In this document: positions 50,705-63,000 of the stretch, piece after piece
Position numbering within the stretch: position 1 is the first letter of the stretch
How the letters are laid out: each line of letters begins with the position of its first letter
From: Ascaris suum
Lineage: Eukaryota; Nematoda; Chromadorea; Rhabditida; Ascarididae
Direction of reading: 5' to 3'
Assembly (NCBI GenBank): GCA_013433145.1
Contig: CM024170.1
Coordinates: forward strand, 9,708,366-9,772,365
Length of the DNA stretch: 64,000 bases
Notes under the pieces: generated by a model
Database searches by the model: none
Told to the model about the DNA's origin: nothing
The model's input: only the letters and a program-made list of their open reading frames with translations
Position numbers and translations under genes: made by a program

Positions 50705-52127
50705 ACGATTAATGATGAAAGCACTTCATTGTCGAATATCCGGGGACAGATTGCGATGCTGCATGCGCCTATTGGCCTTTTCCCTTGTTAACCGATGAAC
50801 AATGGACGTTAGCAGAGTGTCGGTCATGGCGCATGCTCGCATATACGATGACCTACCCATACTTGAATTATTTACATCGATGGAGAATTGCTACAACAAT
50901 TCTTATGGAAAGTCGATTCACCTGCATCGCTTGAAGGAAAAAATCGATTCCTCTCCTCATGAATAACAAAAAAAGATTTTTATATTGCACTTTTCGACTT
51001 AAACCACGGTTGTTCAGGTACATCGGGCAATAAAATAACGCATACAAACGATTCCACTTTATCAAAGACGTAATCAGATAATACTTCAAAACTGCCGTAT
51101 TTATTCTTTAATCCATTCAAAATAAGAGTCCTTCATTTTCGTTTTTCTTAGATACAAAGAATTTGGCATCGCTTTTTCAGAGTTGCTGTTTCAAACATTA
51201 GCGTCATATTTTATAAAATAGATGCGAGAATCTTTTCCCGGAAAAAGTTCAGCGAAACGTGAAAATGTTTAAATAATCGAGAAGTTGAATGTTCTCCTAT
51301 AAATGCACAATTTGGGGTGGCCAACTTGTTGCTGCCTATTGCATGGCTTTGACATACTGTTTTATTCGATTAGTTCGCACTTGATCGCTCAAACAAATAT
51401 TTTGTTTGAGTCACCTTATCGCCCCGGGAACGACAAGCATTTCGTATTATTGCAATGCGCTTCTGAGCTTTTTATGCCTATCGCGAAATGAGAAAGTATG
51501 AGAAACAAAGAACATAATGGTTATCTTGTAGTTTTCTTTCTTCAGCCAAAATGCTATAATAGTGATAAGATAATGCCGATTAATTTAAAGATTATTTTAT
51601 TATTATTTTTATTTCAATTTTCCAAAGTGAGGAAAATACAAAAAATATGTAAGCATAAACAATAGAGAAGAGTAAAATGTTCGCAAAGTTGTAATATGGG
51701 CGAGTAGACATTCAGTACTTAAAAGCACCAGTAGTGTATATTGAAACGATTGAAACGATTCAGTCGCAGCTTAGGAGCTGCAGAAACGGACGCATTGATG
51801 GCATCGGTAGGAAGCAGAGTCAAAATTCACAATAGAAAACTTAAAATTATGCAGAAGAATATTTATATTGCAACATTATAAAGATCTGTATGCTGTTGAA
51901 AGTCCTTAGAGCATATCTTCAACGCTGAACAAAATTTTTTCATGAAACAATACTCTAAGGTAATCAAATAATGCAGAATTGTATATTAGATAAAGACAGT
52001 GCTTCAAAAAGTTAACGATTAAGAAAATATTGAACGTCCAGATTGTTTATTTCAACGTCCAGATGATTATTTCAACGTCCAGATGCAAAAACTGATGAAG
52101 AATCGCCGTCATATCTGTGGATTGCGC

Positions 52128-52150
52128 CTCTCAAATGCCACATTTGAGAG
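52128..52150. repeat. Perfect 10-bp hairpin
   Basis: CTCTCAAATG and CATTTGAGAG are separated by CCA. No U-run or gene context explains it. Confidence 0.6.
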
Positions 52151-52931
52151 TTTTACCGTTTTATGATACCATCAGAATGCATATATGCATTAACTTATAT
52201 TGCAGATGGAAAGTGACCAATATACTGTGTTCCATTGTAGCGTGTTTTCACATCACTACTTTATTGCACTATGTTTTACTTTTTTTCTAATTACTGCGTG
52301 CTGGTCCCGATAACTTCGAATATGATAAAATTAATCAAACAGTGTACTAAGCACAAGGAAAAGCAGCTTTTGAATAAACTTTTCTGCTTTCAGGAACATC
52401 AGCAGAAACAGCGCAAGCAATCTAGAATCTGTGAAGTGAATCCCAATGTCGGTTCTGTTTAGCTCACTGAGAAGGTGCATGTACGATGATTCATTGCCGT
52501 GCTGTAGATGCGTGGAAATTCAATTCAAAACTTCTGTAATGAATTTCACTATCGTTCGCCAGTATAAATTGTAGCCAATTCAATAGGGGCGCAGTCGTGC
52601 ATGCATAAATACAGTTGTATCGCCTCTTTCCCGCTATCGGAAAAACTTCTTACCTGTTAACTTATCGTATGTTTATTGTTTAAATATGATTTTGAATATT
52701 GAGTGGACCACAAAAGATAATGGACTGGAATATCTGGCAATGAAATCTAAAACGCAATCATCAGTGGTGAACAAGAAATTTAGTTTTGTCTCCATCACCG
52801 GATGCTGCTTCGATTTCGTGGATATACCCTCGAGCGAGATGGGGGGAAAACGTTGAATGCCTTGTCACCCCATGGTACTTTGACCAGGCCATGAGATAGG
52901 GATTCGATGACCCTATGCCGCTACCGTTTTA

Positions 52932-53053
52932 CTTTTGACTGAATGAGAATTGGATACTTTCTTGTGCAGGTAAGTGCGCTGTAACCGTTGCACTTTTAAC
53001 TAGACGAAAATCTGACGCTTTCTTGCGCAGACAGGTGCGCTGTAGAAGTTTTC
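52932..53053 (+). repeat. 61-bp tandem duplication
   Basis: Two copies (about 52932-52992 and 52993-53053) share CTTTT.ACT, ACGCTTTCTTG.GCAG and AGTGCGCTGTA-type blocks with moderate divergence. Confidence 0.7.
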
Positions 53054-53904
53054 TGCCAATAAACTTGGCTACGAATTCCCCTATTTCATGGCTCAGCCAT
53101 GAAGCCACAGTACAGCAGGGCCATGCTTTCCTCTCTCTTAACTTGAGCTGTATAGCAGATGTTGGATCTAGCAAGAACGTTTGTGGCAAAAATGCATTCG
53201 TTCGCCGGACTCAGCGATTTGCTACAAGCGATGCTGATATCTCGTCCTAAATGTGCTGTATCGACTGATATTGTCACCTTATTGATGTTTTCAATGGTTG
53301 TTTGAGAAAGCTGCTCGCTTCTCATATAGCTTACTTATCGGTTCCACTCATCGTTTTGGAGGATTCATGAGAAGTTCATTTCTTTAGAAATTTAATAATG
53401 GGGAATTATATTTGTTTTTCGCGCACATTTTTCTTGCTCTTCACAGATCTCTACGATCGAAATTTACACGAACCTTCTTAATCAAATGCGAGCAATTTCG
53501 AACGTTCACTACCTGGAACGCTGTTTTTGTGCAGAAATATCGTTGAGTGCCGTTCCAAGTCTATTCTCTTAATATTTTGGAATAACAGCAATGCTTACTT
53601 TGTTGACATTTAAATAAAAAAATTTTTATATACGGATTATTTTTTTCACTATAAACTTGCTTCATTCATATTAAAATGTATTAATCATTTCGTTCATTTT
53701 TTCGATTCCTCTCAGCATTTATGCAAAAGCATCTAAGAATTCTGGAAAGCGCACCAAAATTAACGATGAATAAAATCTGCTGTATTTTTTAGGATTCTGT
53801 AGTGCCAGGAAATGACTAGCCATTTCCATTAAGCGAGCTTATGCGATGGGAAGCGAATAAAGCATATAAAGCTTTCTCATCAACCGATCGTGAAATTATT
53901 CCCG

Positions 53905-54042
53905 TTATTCTTGTTGAAAGTAGAAATGAAAGAAGTAGCACATGAATAATTCGAAAAGACTCCACGCTGCCAGCACATGAAGCAATAAACATCGCTTTAT
54001 CGACAAACAACACTTTACCCACACAATCTCAATCGAGCTATT
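53905..54042 (-). CDS. Possible anoctamin terminal exon
   Basis: ATTTGCAG acceptor followed by NSSIEIVW. The frame then either splices at TGG|GTAAAG (24-nt microexon 54042-54019) or stays open for 45 codons to TAA at 53905. The long version ends in a hydrophobic stretch, unusual for an anoctamin tail. Tentative. Confidence 0.25.
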   Translation of the reverse strand, partial: NSSIEIVWVKCCLSIKRCLLLHVLAAWSLFELFMCYFFHFYFQQE

Positions 54043-57000
54043 CTGCAAATAATTCCGAATACAGAATGATTTAACCAGTTTGCGTAATACATGAAAATTA
54101 AGAATCCCATGAATTGCCTCAAATCTATTCTTCAGCTATAATCATATACTAGCAGAACGCATGCCAGTTAATATGCAGTAACTCCCTTAAAATAAGAAAT
54201 ACTTTAAAAGGCTTATTAAATGGAGTCGTTGACGCTTTCCAGAATGCGCTCGATTTTGCACCACCATCGGAAATAACTACTTCATTTGCTGGTCACTGTT
54301 TAATCTATTGACGCTTCTAAAGTAGTGAGCTCACATGAATCCTCTCTCCACAAGTCGTAGAGGTTGCAACATTGGCTCAGCTCGTAAGAATGCCATCGGA
54401 ACCTGACTGTTAAAAGTTCAAATTCATTAGCGAGATAAGCGTTTTATTTATCGATTTACATACATTTACCAATTCCCTATCGCACATCCAGTGGTTCCGG
54501 AGCAAATCAAAAAACTTGGTATTTCATTTGTACTCTCGATTTGCAGGTATGATTAGCGAAAACTTTTCATGGCAAGCTTTAGAGTGAGAAACTTTCCAAA
54601 TGTTAGATACTTTTGAATGATGTACCTACTAGGAAAGCTTGTCGCAGTAATCTATTTTTACTTCTTCAATTCTTAATTGTACACTCGTCATTGTTCGAAT
54701 GTTATTAGTTATTGATGAAACGTTGAAATAAATGCATATAGCTGGAAAGCATTTTGATCTTCGCTTTTTCGACTTTTACACGATTCGGTTCATTTTTCGT
54801 TCTGTTTAAAGAGAGTTTATGATAAATTGGATCTGATGTGTTCTTTTTGCATCTCACGTTCAAGAATTTTTGTATAGACACGCTGGAATCTCTCGAATTA
54901 TGCGTACTCATAGACATCACTCTGAATGGCCAATTTCAGCAATCGTTTAATGTATGCTATGACTTGGCTTTTATTGCATATTGACATTCCAATCCAAGAA
55001 TAAACCAATTTTGAATAGAACAAATATCTCCGATTCCGGTTCAAGGCTAAAAGCTCCAAGCGCAACCGCTTGCAAAGATAAATTTTTTAAGGGGAAAGTC
55101 TGAGGTTAAAGTTGCTGGGATCTATTGTATGCTAATAGAATAGCTACCACACATAAAATACAATTCCAAAATGCAATGTATTTGCGGTGTCAAAGCTTTT
55201 TCACAAACTACCATCCCTTTCCGTGCTTATAATACCGCAAAAATTATTCTGATTTGTGGAGTTGGTTCGGAAACGACACCAACGTTAACTTTTGATATAT
55301 TTACTGCCAACAAAGTGGCGAGTTACCGCTTCTCGAAATGCGTCAATGGCATCCCGAAATTTATGAAATTGCAGTTGCCAATATTCACTGATCCCGTTCA
55401 AAATTGTATCGCAGTCAAGCCTTATGAATACCTTTACTGTATAAATGCAACGCAAAAATAAAAAGCCTCAAAAAGATCTCCATGTGAAGCGAAAGAATGG
55501 AACATGAAGAGTGTGCATGATGTGTTTTAATAAATTTTTTCTGCTCTATTCCACTTCAAAAAAGGAAATTCCGAGCACTTTAGAATCAAACTCGAAGCGA
55601 GATTTAGTCCACTTTCATGATGAACATTTGCTTTTGTTCATCCGTAAAATATTTCTTTATTACGTTATTACTGATCCATTGTACCCTCTCTCTCCTTCTC
55701 TAATTACCGCACTTTATTTACAGGTTTTCATGCACATTAACGCTGGCAAAAAACAAAAGTTTCTATCCCTTCTTTCGCTGATTTGCTCTCTGCAATGCAA
55801 TTCAATCTCGTTATTGTCCATAGTGCAAATCTGTGAAAATTAACGTTGGTCTGATCATTGCCGAGGCTAACCTCGCAATAGATCGGTACGCATCGCCTCT
55901 TCATCTCTAACGTCCAGAAATGAAATATTTTGAAGTGAACTGAGCTAATTTAACCAAAGGAAATTTGACGAAACCACGCTAAGCTATTTATCTAAGAGAC
56001 GTTTTCGTAAATATGTTGAAGCTTTTCATGTTCTTCTGCTGTTTATTTAACGATGTGTTTATTTTTCATACAACCGCAGCGGCCCAATATTTACGCTCTT
56101 ATTGCCACTGTTGATTTCTTTGTTCGTCGCAATCCGTTCAATTGTATGGCTAGGCAGGACTCGATGCTCATGCATTTTTTAATGCCTTCCGCAAACAACT
56201 TTTTGTTGATATCCGTCGTTTTATCGCAATATCTGTTTACTCGACGCAGTATTCATATCATTGTGCAAAACGGAATGGCGATGCACGGGCATCATGGATT
56301 ATGCCAAGTGATGCATACAGATCGTTGTATATGGAATCATCTCGATCAGCTCAGCCAGTCGTTGCAGGCTATTAGATGTTTCAGAGTTATTATGTTTTAA
56401 TCGTAAGTTGCTTGAAATCTTTCAATTGAAATTCATTATGACAGATGGTTAAAATTACTGCGCTGAAAGTTGACTGAGCTACTAAGAAAAGATTCCATTC
56501 ATATTGCTCATAACTATTATTTTTCTAATAACACAAGCATGTTTTGTTTTTATATTTTAGCTGGCAAATATTTTTGTTGATTACAGGTGATTTATAGTAT
56601 TGCATGAGTTGTGAAACTTTGGCTACGTACTTCTCTTAGTCATGCTCTGATCTAATGCAAAGATAACAGAATAGTATACAACCGACATTCGTTGCATTTT
56701 AATCCAATCGGATGGTATATAATCGAATTCGAAGCAGTGAAATACCAATGAAATGAAAATGAAAAGCATATACATTTATTAGATGAATATTACAGATTCC
56801 GAGTAGTATTAATCAATCGACGAATTAGTTCATGAAATTGAATTAAATGCAAAAGAATGCTGCAATCTGCATACTATTTCAAAATGAGATTTGCAGTAAA
56901 ATATATCGGATTTACAATCAAATCTTTATTTTTCACCGAATTCGCAGTTATATATTCATTGATATCATTCCGTAAAGTCTGCTATCACAATAGAAATTTT

Positions 57001-60000
57001 AGCTAACAACAGTTGTTTTTTGAAGCATTATTCCATGCACCCAATCGCGAAGTTTAGTTCGCATCGTTTTATTCTTGCGTTTCCTGAAACGCGCCATGTT
57101 GTATTCTAGTGGAGAGCGATAAAGCTTAAACTGCCAATTGAAATAATAGAATAAAGAATTTTTCTCTTTCCGACAATGTTAATTCTTTTAACTATAAACT
57201 GTACAATATTTCAACTGATAAATATCAATGATGGCGTGAATCGTCAACAATCACGAAAACATTCCGGAAAAGAAGAGCAATTATAAAGGATTGTCTGTTT
57301 CCTGAGTGAGGCTTTTAAGCCAAAAAATTGTTAAGTACTTACTTCTTACGGTTGATTTGTGGTACAATACCGGTCTCCATGATCTTGCTATTCACATATC
57401 GCTTCTGAAAAGGATATTTTAGGATATGAACAAATGCGAACGTCATGTCTTAGAAGAGAGAAATATGTAGACGGATTTGAAGATTTGAAACTCGAAAACA
57501 ATAACTTCATGATGTAATGTAGAGAGACCTTTGAGACAATACTTTAGAGCAATAAGCTTTTCTTAGTGTCTGGAAGGGGCTATCCATGAATGGAGTCCCG
57601 CAGCGGCAAAGGGTTGGAAAACGCGCAGTTCTTTACGAGATTTCTCGCATCGTTCATGCTATTGTGCTGTATCGTTTTCAAGGAAAGCTGCAATAGGAAC
57701 AATTTTTTGAAAAATGAAGTCTTGACGTGTCCTTGGCAACTCGTTTGATATAAACATCGCGACTGAAGCCCAAGATGCGTATTTTTGCCAAACGCAGTTG
57801 CGTGCGTTGTTAAATGCGGATGGTGGCAATATTTTAGGGACTCCTTACAAAGAAAGGGCGTTGCTCGTCGTGGCTAGTGAGAGGGGACTGATAATTTTAT
57901 GTTGTGTTGGCATAAGGAAGTGCAGTGAAGGCCACTTTCCTGTTGCAACGTTGACGGGGAATGAGATGAGGAGCAGTGTGTCTTTTGACATACGTGTGCT
58001 ACGCAGTGAAGTTGTTAGGATTACCCTGCTTTAGTTTTCGATAGGTCATTCATTCTTATTTTAGTACTCTTTTTTAATGATTGCGTATTCGACTTGCGGA
58101 TTTTGGTCCACGAATGATAGTGACGGTGGTGCGAGCAGATGCCCATAACCGTGATACCCGGGCTCATATGGAAATGAGTTTCTTTAATCTCTGCTGTGAA
58201 GTGCTGCGAATAGTAACGAAACCGAGTACGCGGCCGGAATACCGAGTTCTCGAAGATGGCAGCTCGACACTTGCTCCACAATTCATTATGCTATCCGTTC
58301 CTTCTGTAATACCTATGTTTCCTGATCGACAAGCAAATTTTACCCTCTATGTTGGACTGTGCCTTTCCATTCACCTCAATAGGGATTTTCCGTTTGGGTT
58401 GGCCCCGCTGCAGAGACACGGAATGCTCGAGTAACGGATGTAAACAGTTACCATTGCAGATATCATCGCCCGCTCTCCCTCGACGTCCCTAATTAGCCGA
58501 TACCAGTGGCCGGCGATTCGGAGAAATCTGGACTGATACGGAAGGCGAAAAACAGGAGAAGCGCGGTGTGAGACTTTTTCGTGACAGAAGACAACAAAAG
58601 CAAAAAAGGCCCGGTGCGGTATCCCCTGCAGCAATGGATTTTTCTTTGAGCACCGTGTGGATTACACACGTCTGCATCAATGCTATGTCGCAGAGCTTCT
58701 TAAAACGTTATGAGTGTTTTCGTTCATTGCGGACTTGTTCTCATTTCAGATCAGGGTTTTCGTGATATTTTTTGACTGTGTCCATATTTATCGATGTGAT
58801 CTTTCGAGGTAAACTGTTGTTTCTCTGATGACATGTGTGCGCCACGTTGCCTTTCAGCTTTTCTCACTCCAGCACACTCAATCACGCAGTTTCCTTGTGT
58901 TCTGTGACTTAATAGGAATTTTTTTCAGCTTGCGACCGCAGAATTTGCGCTGCTATCATCTCTCTCAGAGATGACGAAAGTCGCCAGGACACCTGCGGTG
59001 ACCCCGCGGGCGGGGGTCGTTTGCAGCAAATCCCTCGCCAGGGCGGGGGAGTTTTAATCGCGGAGGCCCGCGATCCAAAATTTATTATTCGTGTCAGTGC
59101 GAGGGCCCTCGCGGGAGGGGGGATGGCGGTGAAGTCTGAACACTAGTTTCAATCTTAACTTCCTATCAATTGAACTCAGAAGCGCTAAATAGCTGTAGTA
59201 ATAGATATACTACTTATGTTTTATCAATAAAAGCCCTTCACAGAAATAATAACGACTTCGGGAACGAATTTCACGTTTTTCAACTTGATCTTACTATCAA
59301 ACATTGTTTAGAAGCAGCCAAATTCATTTCTTAAATTCGATGCGTAGCTCTAATCCAACGAAAATTTGAGCATCGAGTTTGTGAGCATCAATTTTAAGAA
59401 GAAAGAATTGCATCTTACCCTTCTTTGTGCTAATCGGATACCAGATGGCACCTCTGGAATGAGACTAGCAATGAGAAATTTACTCGCGAATACGGTGTTC
59501 TGAAAAAGGAGGAAGCTGAAAGTTAACATAGCAGGAAATGATTGCAGGAGATAATTGTGCAGTCATATTTATGGTGACTTCCAGTTATTTGTGATTTTAA
59601 TAAGAAAAAATAAAGCATCAGATCTTAAAGCATGGCATGTTTTACTTTTCAGAACATTCGCCTATCGAATATCCTTAAGAAGCATCACTTGAAATATTGA
59701 GTCTTCAATGTCAACCAGCGTTCATGCACATACGCAGTTAAAAAACTGCACATTGGCTTTTTCTTTCAAAGGACTTCGCTCTGGAGACATTTGGCTATCA
59801 GCAAACAACAAAGTAAATGAGGCACTTGGCTCTTATTTTTATTTGCCAAGTGTCTGTGAATACTTCCAAAGACTTTTTTTAAAATCATATGCACGTAAAA
59901 TGTACTATTAATGAGCCGAATACTATCACTAGGGACAGCATCACTGTGGCGTTGCAAAAATGTGTGGTGCAGAATTGATGTTATCGTTAAATTAAATTAT

Positions 60001-63000
60001 AGCAATATCGAGTTCATAGACCGGGCGTTACCTAAGGTTTGATCGATTATTGCATGTGCCCTATTACTATAGTTAGAAAATTACGTTGGCCACTTTTATT
60101 TTCATTACTTTCATAGAATTTCAAGTCTTCTTAAACAGAGGTAATATTTAATAGCTACTCAACTGTTCATAGTACAACAGTTTTCAAAGAAATAGGATAG
60201 AAGTAGGTATTATATATTTAATGAGATTGACAATAAGTGAAATTAGATAACCTGAAATATGAGAGCAATAAGCAGTCGGGTTTGGGTACTACAATCACCT
60301 TCCTTCGATGAAAATATTGATTCGTTGCAGAAGTTTGACGTGAATGCAACTCAAACTTATATTATTAGTATTTCGCATTAGGCGTGTTTAAAGGATCAAT
60401 CGATAATTGTGAAGAGCAAGATCAACTGTTGATATTTTTTGAATCTCTCAATCATTACTCTATTCTTCTATACAATCAGTTAGAAAGAAGTCAATCAATT
60501 GCGTGAATAAAAAATAATATTCGTTGTCGATCAATAGCATTGCCTTAGCTAGTAGCATTCCTTCTTTATCGGTATCTTTGATGGTATTACACAGCCATCG
60601 ACTTTACTTTGATGTGATTTTCGAGTAAAAAAGAAGTGAAGCTATACTGAAGGACGATATGGTAAGAACATATAGAACAACCTCTCTCGGCAGAATCCCT
60701 ATGGGAATCATGAAGAAGGAAAAAAAATATTTTTATTCATTTTCAGTTACGCAGGTGCCATGACAATGAAAATTTTTTCGCCATTAGCGTATGATATCGA
60801 AGAGCAAAAAATTGGATCGCTGCTGCTATAAGACGAGAGCATCAACGATAGACTCTATTGTCTAGACTCATTATTTTACACATGGTTTTATGCAGAAGTA
60901 AATTTTTGCAGCTCTGAATTCACAACGATCATATTTTTACTACTTCTTTACAACAAGCTTGTCCATACTTCCTATTTTTGTGCACTAAAGCAAATACTTA
61001 CCAATGAAAGTATTTGTAATTACTGCAAAATACTGAATAAAATTGACAATTGCGTTCCATATGCCAATATTTGTTGCGATGAACGCTATAGGGCGACGGT
61101 TAAACCACACTAAACGACGCGCATCGATACGGATATCGATAAGGCCAATCACGAGCGCTAGAAGCGGTGCAAGCGGAAACAACGGGGCGAACATCTGCAT
61201 GATTTTTCAGCTTAGGTATCTTATTATCTTCGGATAATTTTAGATCACCTCATAAATAAATGGACGCTGATAAATAAACAAATAAAAATAAAATTACAAA
61301 CAAGATAATAAAAATAAATGAATAAATAAGCAAATAAATAAAGGATACCATGATGCATCCAAGCAGGATCATTTTCTCGGTGAATTCGCAAGGTGAACCT
61401 GCATGGTTTCATCCATTCACGTTTCAATAGTAGTCGACTGTTTCTTCTTCCTCGACCTTTGGTGCTCGTTGCTCGTTGATGGCCGAGATTCGTCGATTCC
61501 AGCGGAAAGTCTTCATTGAAGTCATAAAATAACTGTAAAGATCTCTTTATTAAAGTCACAAAATGCTTTTTTTCTCTTGATTGCTGCGAACTAAACAGTC
61601 GAGTTACGACTTAGAAATTCGAGCTGAGACCTACCGAGATCTCTGAAGGTCGTTGAGCAAATCTTTGAGCTTCTCTGAGCAAAAGCAATGGTAAGTAGGA
61701 TATAATGGAAAAATGCATGCATTATCTGAATAAATTGACCGTGCAAGATTGCGGAACCTGCTTTTTTCACATTGGATTCAAACTCAATATCGATTGGTGA
61801 TTTCTGTGCATAGATCAGCGTTAATGTTTAGTTAATCGATAACTGTACTGCGATTACAATACTTTCATAGGAAAAAACTGCACCATATTCTATTCCAAAT
61901 GCTCTACAAGCCATAATATGATTGAATCGAAAGATACGTATAGCCATATTATATTTAACGATATCAACCTATTACTTTATAATAAACAAAAAGTCCTATT
62001 AAGAAATATGAAAGTATTTGAGGCTCTTTAGGCATCCAGTCAAAAACCAACTATGCACCGAAAATCAAAATGATAATATTTGAATGTTATATTTTGTTTT
62101 TCATTTCTTCAAAAAATTATCCACAATATGATTGTAGAACAATAAGTGCAACATTAAAGGAAAACATACGGAAATACGACATCTTTGCAAAATTTTGGTA
62201 CTGGTTTGATCAACATATGCGAGAGTACTTGAAGTGCCAATAGAGATCCACAAGTACCATAATCGCATGTATCTTTATAATCAGCACCCAACCCGAATAA
62301 ACCATTATGCTGTAGTCCCTTAAAAATAAAAAAAATATCATCAAGTTTCATAGTTCAAGCATCTCTAACATATCGTCACGTGCAACTTAAGCAATTTGCA
62401 TATTTGCAATATAATAGTCCTTAACATGCAGATGCGAGGTAAAACAGATGCAAGACGGAAACCTACGTTCATTCCTTTACGGTGTAATTATTGTAGTTAG
62501 TTGTGGCAAACCAATCACATATGCAAAATCTGGAAACCTAATAGGGGAGAGAGACCGATAAGGTATCGTGGTGAAGTACAGCTGCTTCACTTGCATAGCT
62601 TACGTGACGAGTGAAATCTTTGATATGGTATAAAGGTAAACTTTTGCCTACTGCTGAACACCGATGAAATGAACTACACATATGTTTTTTAAAAATGAAA
62701 ATACTAAAAATATAATATTGTGAGGGATAGGCAACAATATTTTTAAAACTAAATGAATTTAATAATGAAATATAAATAGGTTGAAATGGTTATTTAATGA
62801 TTTGCTTACATAGTATTCAGGACGAATGAATGCGAGATAGAACAATGAAGTATAATTGTTGACGAATTGAAAAGCAAATAATTTTACGATAAGTGCGTTA
62901 TTGTATTCCGAATTGCAAATATGGTTTTCTGCAAATAGAGAATTCAGTATAATTTTAAGTGTAAAATTAGAAACGAAAAAAATTCAGAGCAACGAATTGA

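Larger units (their letters stand above)
41401..53904. other. Region between channel and anoctamin genes
   Basis: About 12.5 kb with the second minisatellite, poly-G run, fold-back element, 61-bp duplication and a few orphan minus-strand exon candidates. A segment at 47880-48480 has coding-like fragments broken by stops on the minus strand, possibly a decayed gene. Confidence 0.4.

Noticed and set aside
55171..56400. Three consecutive plus-strand open frames as a gene
   Set aside because: No shared splice phases, no recognised domain, and they lie within an intron of the anoctamin on the other strand.
60640..60690. Alternative anoctamin exon reading GILPREVVLYVL
   Set aside because: It lacks the AFTS segment and a downstream junction; the exon at 60252-60349 fits both neighbours exactly.
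61401..61440. A single-base frameshift in the anoctamin (VDYY then WKREW in another frame)
   Set aside because: A 58-nt intron with matching phase explains the region without any sequence error and yields the conserved EFTEK helix.
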